Shown one piece after another: positions 44,789 to 57,000 of a stretch of 64,000 nt of DNA (within the stretch, counting starts at the first letter, position 1; every line of letters begins with the position of its first letter). Below the pieces are notes generated by a model. It worked only from the letters and a program-made list of their open reading frames with translations. It searched no databases and was not told the DNA's origin. The translations under genes and the position numbers were made by a program. This DNA is from Triglochin maritima. Its lineage: Eukaryota > Streptophyta > Magnoliopsida > Alismatales > Juncaginaceae. The stretch covers positions 4,352,501-4,416,500 of the forward strand of contig OY821779.1 of NCBI GenBank assembly GCA_963682175.1, given 5' to 3'.

Positions 44789-45589
44789 TAGGGGTGTAAT
44801 CGATCTCTAAACGAGCGATCCGAGTCTGCTCAAGATCGGCTCGTTAAGGGTTTCGAGCGGAAAATTCTGCTCGTGCTCGGTTCAATCTGCTCGTGAGCGG
44901 CTCACGAGTGGCTCGTTAACCTAATTTTTTTTTGTATTGAATTCCTAATAATGTTGTCCTAATAAGTAAATTATAAAATTACTTAAGACAAATATAATAA
45001 TAATTACTAACACAATCTTAAAATTAATACCTAAAATAAAACACAATCTTATAAATTATACGACAACATTAACATCTTATAAATAAGATTATACACTTAG
45101 ATCAAACAAAATCAACACAATATTACAATCAAACACAATCTTCTAAATTGTAGGACAACTCACAACATCAACATCTTATAAATAAGATCATCTACCTAAC
45201 CTAAACCTTAATTTATTTGAATTTTTGGTGTAGAAAAGAATGAGAAAAAAATAATAATGAAAAAAATGAAAAGTTTAGTACTAATATGGTTTTGATTCTA
45301 ATGAGTATTTTGGTTTGGTTTGTTAAATGGATTGTTGGGTTTGGTAAATTAGTTTATTTAATGAGTTTAACACCTTACCGATCGGGTAATTGGATAGAAT
45401 ATTCAGGTTAATCAAATAATTGGATATAGTAATCAGGTTTCGAGCGATAATTGAGCGAGCATCGAGCGAGCAGGGTCTGCTCGTGCTTGGCTCGTTACTA
45501 ACCGATCCGAGCAATTTCGAGCAAAATTAGAACAAAATCGAGCGAATATCGAGCGATCTATCGATCCCGAGCAGAACTTGACAGCCCTA
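44789..45589. mobile_element. hAT MITE with GCTCG subterminal repeats
   Basis: 801 bp, TAGGGGTGTAA at the left and TTGACAGCCCTA at the right, with a perfect 8-bp duplication TACACAAA at 44781-44788 and 45590-45597. Both subterminal regions are packed with GCTCG/CGAGC motifs (44805-44915 and 45435-45575), as expected for hAT transposase binding. The interior is AT-rich and non-coding. Confidence 0.88.
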
Positions 45590-45814
45590 TACACAAACAA
45601 CATAATTCAATTAGAGGAAAATTACTTTCCACTGTATTTTGTTTACCTATGTTATCTGGTTGACTCCGAAAATTATTTTCCATGTCAGTGACATCCAAAC
45701 GGGGCTTTGCTTTGATTGAACATCTCTAATCACATAATTACCACTCTAATCACATTTTTCTCTGGTTAAACCAAAAACAGAAAAGAATAAGAAAGAGGGA
45801 CCACAAAACGACCG

Positions 45815-48800
45815 ATGGTGACTACGAAGGAGTGGTTTTGTTCCTCTCCGACTCTATCCGATTCCTCTCCTCTCCTCTCCGCCATGGCCTCTTCCCGGAA
45901 GAAAGCCTTCCTCGGCGTCGACGTCGGCACCGGAAGCGCCCGCGCAGGTCCCCAATCCCTCCCCCATTACATCCTTTCTTTCCCGGATTCGATCCAAATG
46001 TTGCTCGCCCGATCGCCTTTCTGGTCTTGGATTTGTGTAATCTGCCGTCGTCGCTTATTAGATTGTAGAGGTTTAGATGGATTCTGATTAGGACTTTTGT
46101 TTGTGGAAGGTCTAGTGGAGAATGTAGATTTGGTTGCTTACGATGCAAATTTTTTGAGATCGTGATTTCAATGTTAGTTGAGTAGATTCTGGCTCTCCTC
46201 AAATCAATCAGTTGTTGTTCGTGTTTAAAATGTTTGATTTCTTCGCAGAATATGACTCGTATGTTTTGATTGGATTGGGATTGTTTTATGACGCTTGTTT
46301 AGTACATTCTGACGCTTATTAGTTGTGTACTTTTGTCTTTTAGATTCTATGTATTATACTACCTGGAAGCTAATTTGGCATTAATTTGTTGAAGTTATGA
46401 TGAACCACATAGATTTTGCCGGTTACTATTTGAATGGTTCGCGTAGATGCAAATCACTTTTTTTGAACTTTTGAAGTTCTTACCGATAGTAGATGTTGTG
46501 AAGCTCAGTTTTGTGAAAACTCTTATGAATTGGTTATTTTGATTGCTTGGTATACCAATTGTTCTGCATAGAATTAAATGGTTACTCTTAAGTTTTCAGC
46601 TTTATCTGGGATTAATCGAACATACTTGCTACTAGGTTTTTCGTTTTCTCCATGTATTACTTTTGAGTGGGTTTTAAATTTCGATTATGATTCCACTAAC
46701 AGGACTCTTTAATGAGGAAGGGAGGTTACTTGGTTCAGCCAGTAGTCCCATACAGATATGGAAGGATGGGGGTTGCGTCGAGGTAATGAACAATTTAGAT
46801 CACTGTTACATCACTTTTTTGCTTGAAGCTCAACTTGGTTGCAAATTCAAGTGACCTGGATATTTCTTGTACCACTATCCCCGCACTAGCAATCATCAAC
46901 GGATATCTGGCACGCAATATGTGCGGCCGTGAAATCAGCATGCTTATCAGCTGATATTGCAGGAGATGATGTTGTTGGCCTGGGTTTTGCAGCAACTTGC
47001 TCTCTTGGTTTGTATCCTTAACTTAAAAATGTTAGCCAGTCCCACTTGTCATTAGACTTCAAAATAATATAGATTGGCCTGCAGTTGCCACAGATGCAGA
47101 CGGTGCTCCTGTTACAGTGTCATGGAGTGGTGATTCAAGGAGAAATGTCATTGTATGGATGGACCATAGAGCTGTGAAACAGGCAGAACAAATTAACTCA
47201 TTCAATTCGCCTGTGCTGCAGTACTGCGGTGGCTCTGTTTCTCCTGAGATGCAGGCTCCAAAGGTGTTAAATTGTCTGTGGGATGTTTTTATAAACTCAA
47301 CTCTATTTAACAATTGCATTTAGAACTTTATTAGCAAAACAGCAGATCAGCAGTAAGCTGGGTGTTCTGGCAATTAAGTGCATGCGTAGATTACTTGAAT
47401 CTTTTAATGGCAGTCTCAGATTAGTAATATGTATAAGAAATTGATAAAGCTAATTATTTAGCATAAAAGTATGTTCAAAGCTGCAGCTAATATACTGCAA
47501 ACATTGCAGCTTCTGTGGGTAAAACAAAATCTGCAAGAATCATGGTCCATGGCCTTTAGATGGATGGATTTAAGTGACTGGCTGACATACAGGTAGATCT
47601 TTATATGCTTGAGCCAAAGGTTTTGGTCACCATGTGGAAGGTGAATAGGTAATACCGTAACATGTACTTCTGGTTTCTCGATTTACCAGAGCAACAGGAG
47701 ATGATACTCGAAGCCTGTGTACTACAGTCTGCAAATGGACCTATCTTGGACATGCGCACATGCAACCTGATGGTGACAAAAATTATAAACTCATGGAATC
47801 ATGTGGATGGGATGATGTGTTTTGGGAGGAAATTGGTTTAGGCGAGCTTGCTGAAGGACACCATGCAAAAATTGGTATGCTTTTCAAACAAAGGTTTAAA
47901 GATGAGTTTTTTTCTTCCAGAAATAATACACATTTGTTTCCTTATTGAAACCTAAACTGATTATTTATGATCAATGCAAGTGTACTCAGAATGCCCTCTT
48001 TTGGACCTGCTTGGCTGCTTCTTGCTGTATTTATTCTTTAAGTCCACTCGTTAACAAATTTAATTTGAAACAGGAAGAAGTGTTGCGTTCCCTGGATACC
48101 CTTCAGGTTCTGGTTTGACATCACAAGCTGCAAAGGCAAGTTAAATATGCTGCAAATTTAGGATTGTTTTACTTGTACAGGTAGATATTAGGTACAACCA
48201 TTTCCCTTTGCTAGAGAAGGTCCTATTTCCCATTGATCATTTTGTGTTTGGTATTTTAGATTATTAATCCAGCATCTTTATATGCTTGACATAAATGCTA
48301 AAGATCGCACTGTATAGGAACTAGGTCTGTTGACGGGGACTCCTGTTGGCACGTCACTAATAGATGCACATGCTGGTGGAGTAGGAGTCATGGAAAGTAT
48401 GTCTTTATCAGAATCTCAACGTAAGTGTAACAATCAAATATCTGAATGTACCTTCTTGCTTCATAAGAAAAGGCCCTACAAGTCTGACTGAGAAATGGCA
48501 ATGTCAGGGGGTGATGAAGACGCAATATGCCGTCGGATGGTATTAGTATGTGGAACATCAACTTGCCACATGGCCGTTTCACGGAGCAAATTGTTTATAC
48601 CTGGTGTTTGGGGACCATTTTGGTCAGGTAACCATTAAAAATAAAATAAAATATTGATTAGCACCTTTTCTCGGTTCACAAGTAAGTTCTAGGAAACAGT
48701 GTGTGCGGTTTGTGAATTTGTTTTTCTTGTTTATTTTCAGCTATGGTACCAGAATTTTGGCTCACCGAAGGTGGCCAAAGTGCCACTGGTGCTCTACTGG

Positions 48801-51034
48801 ATCATATAATTGAAAACCACTGTGCTGCTCCTCTTCTTGCTAATCGGGCTGCAACACAAGGTAATTGTGTTTTTTATTTAGTGCAAAAGTGCTTAAAGTT
48901 AGTGATGACCTTGATGCTCTTCTTCTTCGTCTATATTAACACACGAGTAGCTTTATTTATCATTCAGGAATTTCGGTGTATGAGTTGTTAAACAAAATGT
49001 TAGAATCCATGGCCAATGAGTTAGCTGTTCCTTTTGTTGCTGCCCTAACTGAAGATATACACGTTCTTCCCGACTATCATGGGAACAGGTACATGGTCTA
49101 TATATCCCAGCAGTTACAACTCTCAAAGTGAAACTGGAATCCAAAACAGTCCATAGAACATTTTACATGTTTTCCCTATGTACTGCAAGTATAATTCTCA
49201 TAATGTTTTGTATATTCTTATATGCCTCAAGTTCATCGATCAGGAATTATTTCTTGCTTCCCCCCTCAATCTTGCCACCAGAAACACAATTATGCCACAA
49301 GGGGTGCCAAATTGGCAGCTGATTTTTTTTCCTGTTCTTTTTTGTTGTTGTTCAAGTTCCTGCTCCGTCTTCTGATACACCTCTGTCATAATATTAATGC
49401 CTATAAGGCTATGTATTTGCATCTTTGATTTTGACATAATTCATTGCTAATTTTTTGTTATTTGGATTTTATCACTTTAGCCACTATGGTTCACTATGGG
49501 TATTACCAAGTGCATATATGATGGGGTCAGTACTAAATTGATAGACTCACAGAACTAGGAAAAAGACTTTGGCAAGACTTCCTGGTGCACCACAGAAACT
49601 GGGGCAACAACTTCTTTTTCATAATTCCCCTTGCATTCATTCAGATGTTCAAGTTCGTGCAGAGAAATAGAGCTTAGCTGTTCTGTTGCTTATGCACAAG
49701 ATTTCTAACTAGTATCATCTCTGTGATTGATCAGGTCACCTATAGCTGATCCAAAAGCCAAAGGAACCATATGTGGACTAAGCCTCGATGCAAGTGAAAA
49801 GCAGTTGGCTCTTCTTTACCTCGCAACTATACAAGGCATTGCATATGGAACACGTCACATCGTGGAACATTGCAATTCTCATGGACACAAGGTTATTATT
49901 AGCTCATGATATCAGAATTATACATACCAATCATGCATCTTCTTGCGCTGTCTAACTTGCTTGATGAGTGTTATATCTGCAGATCAATACCCTCCTTGCT
50001 TGTGGTGGGCTTGCAAAGAACTCAATATATATCCAAGAACATGCTGATATTGTTGGCAAGTGCCTCTGCCTTCTCAGCAACTCAAATTTCCCCCTTCTTT
50101 CAACAGACTAACAGGTCTCTCTACAGGTTGCTCTATCATTCTTCCGAGAGAAAATGAGTCTGTCCTTTTAGGAGCTGCCATTTTGGGCGCTGTTGCTGCA
50201 AAGAAATACCCTGGCCTCCATGATGCTATGAAAGCACTCAATGCAGCTGGTCAGGTATGTATAACTGGGTAACTACAGAGTAATGTTGTTTGTCACGCAT
50301 GTTGATCATGTTAGCTGAACGCATGTTGATCATGTTAGCTGAACGCATTTGGATAATTGGTAATTACTTTTTTTTGACAAAGCAATGTTGATCATGTTAG
50401 CCGAACGCATTTGGATGATCGGTTATTACTTTTTTTTGGCAAAGCAAAAGGACGGACGAACCGCTAAATTTTACCGATTGCTCAATAAAATACAATGCAA
50501 AAAGCAAACGATTTGGGTACTAAGGAGTTGTCACATCGATCAACTTATTTTGGTGAAAATAAAAACATCACGTGACTCGCTCTAGTCTGACATCGGATCT
50601 TATGTCCTACCCTGCATCTTTCATTCATAAAGACAAAAGCATCACCACTTAGATCCTTTGCCTTTTCTCTTTCATAAAGTAACCGTTTGTTATTTTTGTC
50701 ACTCTTCCCACCATAAGTACATAAGTTCTAGTCTAAATTCTAATCTAATCTAAGAGTCTTTGACTCGCTCTAAACCAAATATTACCTTCTACTGAAAATT
50801 CACTTCCCCAAAAGGATAATCCATCATCTTATTTTCCTTTTGTATGCTGGCTGAATTTGTAGATATTTGCAAACTTCAAATTTTTTTTTTTTAATCCTGC
50901 AGGTTGTTCACCCAGCTGACGACACTCGAGTTAAGAAGTACCACGATGCTAAATATCAAGTTTTCAGGTCATTATACCAAGAGCAGCTTTCTCATCGTTC
51001 AATAATGAAGAATGCATTGCAACAGGAAAATTAA
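45815..51034 (+). CDS. FGGY: FGGY-family carbohydrate kinase (D-ribulokinase type)
   Basis: Fifteen exons: 45815-45947, 46703-46782, 46890-47007, 47085-47263, 47510-47592, 47690-47874, 48074-48135, 48318-48420, 48508-48627, 48741-48860, 48968-49088, 49735-49891, 49983-50055, 50127-50254, 50903-51034. All phases agree, giving 597 residues, or 574 from the in-frame Met at 45884. Introns 7 and 13 use GC donors. The FGGY_N domain starts FLGVDVGTGSARAG (phosphate-binding loop) and has VIVWMDHRA; the FGGY_C part has TPVGTSLIDAHAGGVGV (probable catalytic Asp about 296), VLVCGTSTCHMA and ACGGLAKN. These enzymes phosphorylate sugars with ATP, here probably a pentulose such as D-ribulose. Plant FGGY proteins act in cytosol or plastid; the 23-residue Ser-rich extension is not a clear transit peptide. 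Confidence 0.93.
50301..50446. repeat. Small tandem duplication in FGGY intron 14
   Basis: GTTGATCATGTTAGC(T/C)GAACGCAT occurs three times, and the larger unit with GCATTTGGATnATnGGTnATTACTTTTTTTTG is repeated twice. It is intronic and away from the splice sites. Confidence 0.75.
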
Positions 51035-51423
51035 ACGCTTTTGATTTGGATCATGCAACCTTTTCTTTTCAGATTCGGCTCCTATTTGGTCGAATTATAT
51101 AGTTCACCATAGGCGAAACGAGTATTTTTTTTCTTCTGATTTTGTTGTTGGGCATGTATATTCATGTGTTACCTAAAGTTCTCTGGCATGACATTGCCAT
51201 GATACTTGTACCTACGAGTACTATCTTACATGACCGCCGCGATTGCTAGAAACCTAGAAGAGAAGTTCTGTTTCACTATTTGTATGAGTCACAAACACAA
51301 CCATGAAAAAAAGATACTGAGAGGTCAGGTAACAAATTTGCTGAATTATATCACAGGAAACGAGTATCATCAATGACATAATGACATTGTTATACAACCA
51401 AATTAACAGTTCTACTACTTCCC

Positions 51424-51439
51424 GGGGGGGGGGGGGGGG
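51424..51439. repeat. G homopolymer of 16
   Basis: An uninterrupted run of 16 G in the convergent intergenic spacer between FGGY and the HOTHEAD-like gene. The length may be unreliable in assemblies. Confidence 0.8.
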
Positions 51440-53243
51440 AGGATGGAATCACAAACAAAATGACCACAGTAACCATCCAGTAGAGACATTCAGCTGCTTT
51501 GCATCTGTTGAAACCCGAAATCATCTCTACTACAATACAGGAAAAAACTCCAAACTTTCTCTACGACTGTGTCGGACTTGACGACGGACTCCTCTCTCGC
51601 CTCATCATCAGTCCAACATACCTAAGAAACCAAAAACAACAACATATCAAAACAAGAGCCAACAACACTTGCTCTTGTGCAGTAAAAGAGAAACAGCTAA
51701 GGAGGCAATACCTTCCCAACATGAGCAGAGTAGCTTGCGGATTGGTTCCCGGTGAGACATTGAGAGTAGAGCCATCCACCACCCTCAAGCCTCCAATGCC
51801 CATGACCATGAACTCCCCATCCACCACCTTCCCAGCAACACACCCTCCATGGTAGTGCCAAAGCGTTGTGACCGTCCTCCGGCAGAACTCCTCCACCTCA
51901 TAATCCTGCGACCGGTTCACTGGCGGCACCGCCCCGACAAACGTGAACCCCCTTCCCCCCAGCCAATTCCTGAACCTGAACTCCTCCATCGCTCGACCGC
52001 CCAGCACCTCCCCTACCTTCCTCACCCCCACCACGCACCGCGCCAAGTCGTTCGAATCTGAGAAGTAGTTGAACCTCACCAACGGGTTGTCCCTCACGTC
52101 GGTACTCGCTAACCACAGCGACCCAAACGATGCTGGTCCCGCCACCTTCTCAACCAACGTGGCCACCGTGACATACAACGGCGACGACGGGTTGTGGAGG
52201 AAGACCGACCTGGAAGGCGAGAAGAAGGGGATCACATTCGATGCTGCCTCGATGAACGTCCCCTGGCTAGTGATCCCAACCACCTGAATAAGTGAATGCT
52301 CCAAAGGCGCCGGGGTGGTGATCGAAATTCCGTTCCGGGGGTTGTCATACATGTACTGCCCGACGTAAGGGTGGTCATAAGCCACCGGAATTCCCATCGA
52401 CGAGAGGTGGCGTCTCGGGCCGATGCCGCTCAGGAGAAGAAGCTGCGGGCTCCCTATTGCTCCGGCGGAGAGGATCACTTCACCTCCGGTCCGAGTCATG
52501 GCGTGGTGATGCTGTCCCAATTGGTCTCTGTACACCACTCCTATGGCCGTTTCAGCCCCTAACCGTAATAACTACCAACCGTTAACCAACCACCAAAATC
52601 AAACAGTAATTCTCATAATCCAATAAGATTTTATTAACAATTATCATGTCATTATCAAAGAAGATTAAACTACAACAACAAACGCAAAGTGTACCACCAA
52701 AATTGACAACGATTGTCACAATTCAAGAAGACTAAATTAACAATAACTATTATGCTGAAATAAAAAAAGACTAAACCACAACAAGAATGTGATATTAACA
52801 AAAAAAAAAAATCCCTACCAACCATCAAATTAAGAAAGGAATTTCAAGAATCACAACAAACCTGAGAGGGAGTTAAGAAGAACTCTCTCCACGCTAGCCC
52901 GGAGCGCGACCCGAATATTCTCCGGCCGAGAAAACGCCAAAAGATCCGCAGCGCTATGCCGTCTCCCGGTCGTATCGAAAGTAGTCGCCCCGATCTTCGT
53001 CCCGACCACATGATGAACCGTAAAGCCATTATACGGCGTAACATTCGCCTCCAAAAGCCCGTCCCTTATCGCCGACTGCCAACTCCTCAACTCCGGTCGG
53101 AACGTCATCGCCCTCTCGACCCACTTGTACGACTCATTAACCATCCCCATGTCCCACCTCACCGGCCCCAGCCCACCTTCCTCGAAGAAGGCCTCATCGC
53201 CTCGACTATAAAACCCGGCGTTTATCGCGCTACTACCGCCAAG

Positions 53244-53655
53244 TGTTAGTCTTTTAATTTGCTTCATGATTGATGCACAACGAAACCCTAATAGCACATT
53301 ATAGGATCTTGAACAAATGATTTCCACAACGATATTAAAGAGAAGACAAGAACACATACCTTGCTCCATGATTCTATTCAACGAAGAGAAATCTCCAATT
53401 GCTATGAATTGATTTCTCCCTCTCAACCTCACACACCTTTCTTGATAGAAGTTTTTGATGGGGAAAACTAACTTGTGTCTTTGGAAGAGGGAGGACCAAT
53501 CCTTTTATAGAAGTATAGGGAGTAACCACCCATCATGGTGTAACTACCCACTTTCCTTAAATCTCTCTTAATTAATTGATTGATTATTAATTTCGTAATA
53601 TTATTAATTTAATAAAGTTGACACTTAATACATGGGTTACAAGAAATATCTAACA
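53244..53655 (-). repeat. 3' LTR of the Copia element
   Basis: 412 bp, TGTTAGTC to TATCTAACA. A minus-strand TATAAAAGG lies at 53501-53509 and could drive read-out into the downstream HOTHEAD-like exons. Confidence 0.95.
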
Positions 53656-54056
53656 TTCTCCCACTTAGCCCATGTAACATAATTCAACTTCAAGTATTTA
53701 ATAACAAAACATAATGCGCAAAATTTAAGCTAAAATCTTCCTTATATCAATTAAAACATTAGTCACTACTAAGTATGAAAACCTATAAGGATCATGGCGG
53801 TTGTACGTCATAGATTCTGACACATTCCCTTCCATGTATCACAATATAGATTTCATATTTAGTATGATCATTAATGAGAGATATCATAATGGTCTAACGA
53901 TAATGTCTTTATAAAAGACATTTCCTGTTTAATCACATAAATCATTGATGTACATGTACTATAATAATGAAACAGGAAAATATAATTTCAGAAACAATTC
54001 ATAAGCGAATTCAAGAGGTCAACAACATAACATACATACTACATTAATATGCATCA

Positions 54057-57000
54057 TCAATAATTGTTTTCAATAATGCCCATCCGTTCGACATGTTCCC
54101 TAAATGTCTTTGGTGGCAAACCTTTAGTTAACAGATCCGCAACCATTAAATTGGTGCTTATATGTTCAATTGACACCCTTTGTTTCTGAACTTCTTCTTT
54201 AACGGCATAGTATTTCAATTCCATGTGTTTAGCACCTTTTGAATACTTGTCGTTCTTAGAAAAGAAGACTGCTGCGGCATTATCACAATAAATTTTCAGC
54301 GGCTTGGCAATAGAGTCGACAATTCCAAGTCCTGAAATATAATTCCGCAACCATAAACCATGAATTGTAGCCTCAAAGCATGCTACAAACTCAGCCTCCA
54401 TAGTGGACGCAGCAATGACAGACTGCTTCGCACTCTTCCAAGATATTGCCCCTTCAGCTAAAAGAAACAAATATCCAAATGTAGATTTTCTAGTATCTAC
54501 ACATCCTGCAAAGTCTGAATCTGAATACCCAATCACCTCGAGGTGATCAGACCGCCTATAAGTGAGCATGTGATCCTTAGTTCCTTGCAAGTATCTTAAT
54601 ACTTTCTTTGCAGCTCTCCAATGATCTATTCCAGGATTACTTTGATATCTACCCAGCATACCGACAGCAAAACTGATGTCTGGTCGAGTACAAGTCTGAG
54701 CATACATCAAACTTCCAACAATGGATGCATAAGGAATATTCTCCATTTGTTTATGTTCCAATTCATTATTTGGACATTGCTTAAGATTAAATTTATCCCC
54801 TTTCTGAATTGGAACAACACCTGCTGAACAACTTTCCATCTTAAATCTCTCTAAAACTTTGTTAATATATGCTTTCTGAGACAACCCTAACAATCCTTGT
54901 GATCTATCACGGAATATTTCTATTCCTATCACATAGGATGCCTCACCCATATCTTTCATTTCAAAGTTGTTAGAGAGAAATTTCTTGGTTTCATGTAATA
55001 AACCAAGATCATTAGTAGCTAGCAAGAGATCATCAACATACAAAATCAGAAATATAAATTTACTCCCAATGACCTTCAGATATATACATCGATCAACGAC
55101 GTTTTCATTAAATCCAAAGGAAGTAATTGTATCATTAAACTTGAGATACCATTGACGGGAAGCTTGCTTAAGTCCGTATATTGATTTCTTAAGTTTACAC
55201 ACCATGTGTTCCTTTCCTTCAATTACAAAACCTTCAGGTTGTTCCATGTATACTTCTTCATCTAAATTTCCATTGAGAAAGGCAGTTTTCACATCCATTT
55301 GATGTAACTCTAAATCATAATGAGCTACTAATGCCATAATAATTCTAAGAGAGTCCTTTTTAGATACAGGAGAAAACGTCTCTTTGTAGTCAATACCACT
55401 TTTCTGAGTGAAACCTTTGGCAACAAGTCTAGCCTTGTGTCTTTCGATATTGCCATTAGAATCGAGTTTAGTCTTAAAGACCCACTTACACCCAACTCTT
55501 TTAGAACCTTCAGGCAATTCTACAAGATCCCAGACTTTATTGTGATCCATTGATTTCAATTCTTCTTTCATGGCATCCAACCACTTAATAGAATTAATAC
55601 TTTCCATGGCTTGTGAAAATGAAACTGGATCTTCATTAATTCCAATGTCAAGTTCTGACTCTTGAAAATAAACCACATAATCATCAGAAATAACATGTTT
55701 TCTTGGTCTTTCAGACCTTCTTAATGCCACTTCATGTGGTTCATTTACTAAAGTTTCATTGTTGACGATTTCATTATGGGGTGTTTGGTCATTCATTTGT
55801 TGTTCTTGTACATTGTCGAATTGCTCTACAATTGTAGGAACAACAACATTAGAAGAAGTAATGGGTAAAGAAACTTGCACCCTTACTTCTTGAATTTCCA
55901 CTTTACGTGGTTCTTTACTCCCACTAATCTCGCCATTTTCAATGAATTTAGCATTTCCAGTTTCAACAATTCTCGTACTATGGTTAGGACAATAAAATCT
56001 AAAGCCTTTAGATTTTTCTGGATAACCAATGAAGAAACCACTGGTCGTTCTTGAATCCAGTTTCTTTTCATGTGGATTATAAATTCTTACTTCCGCCGGG
56101 CAACCCCAAACATGCAGGTGCCTTAAACTAGGTTTCCTTCCCGTCCACAGTTCAAAAGGAGTCTTTGGAACTGCCTTACTAGGAATCCTGTTTAACAAAT
56201 ACATAACGGTTTTTAAGGCATGCATCCACAATGATAAAGGCAATGAGCAATTATTTAACATACTTCTAACCATATCCATTAAAGTACGATTGCGCCTTTC
56301 TGCAACACCATTTTGTTGCGGTGTGCCTGACATTGTGTATTGAGTACAAATACCACGTCCTTCAAGAAATTTAGCAAATGGACCAGGACATTGTCCACTT
56401 TCATCATACTTTCCATAATATTCACCACCTCTGTCAGATCTAATTATTTTCACCTTTTTGTCTAATTGTCTTTCAACCTCATTAACAAACACCTCTAAAG
56501 TATTTGCTGCTTGAGATTTTTCATGCAACAAGTAGACATAACCATAACGTGAAAAATCATCAATAAAGGTGATAAAATATTTTTCCCCACTAAAGGATGG
56601 AACATCAAAAGGTCCACATATATCGGTGTGTACAATTTCAAGGAGTTGTGTGCTTCTTGTGGCTGATTTCTTAATTGTGTGTTTTGTGAATTTTCCTTTA
56701 ATACAATCCACACATACATTAAGATCAGTAAAATCCAAATTAGGAAGGATTTCATTCTTTACTAATCTTTGCATTCTTTCTTTGGATACATGACCCAATC
56801 GTTTATGCCACAAGTAAGCTGAACTTTCATCCACTAAACCACGTTTCATACCAATATTATGATGCAAGGTCAATAAGGTTTCAGCAAACAAATTATCAAG
56901 ATTTAACTTGTATAAACCATCACAACGGACACCAGAACCAACAAGAAGATTTTGCTTAAACAAACTGAAACTTCCATTCCCAAACTTAGAACAATAACCA

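Noticed and set aside
52851..53432. 193-codon frame as an independent gene
   Set aside because: It is the chimera of Copia LTR sequence and the second half of HOTHEAD-like exon 1; reported as part of the disrupted gene.
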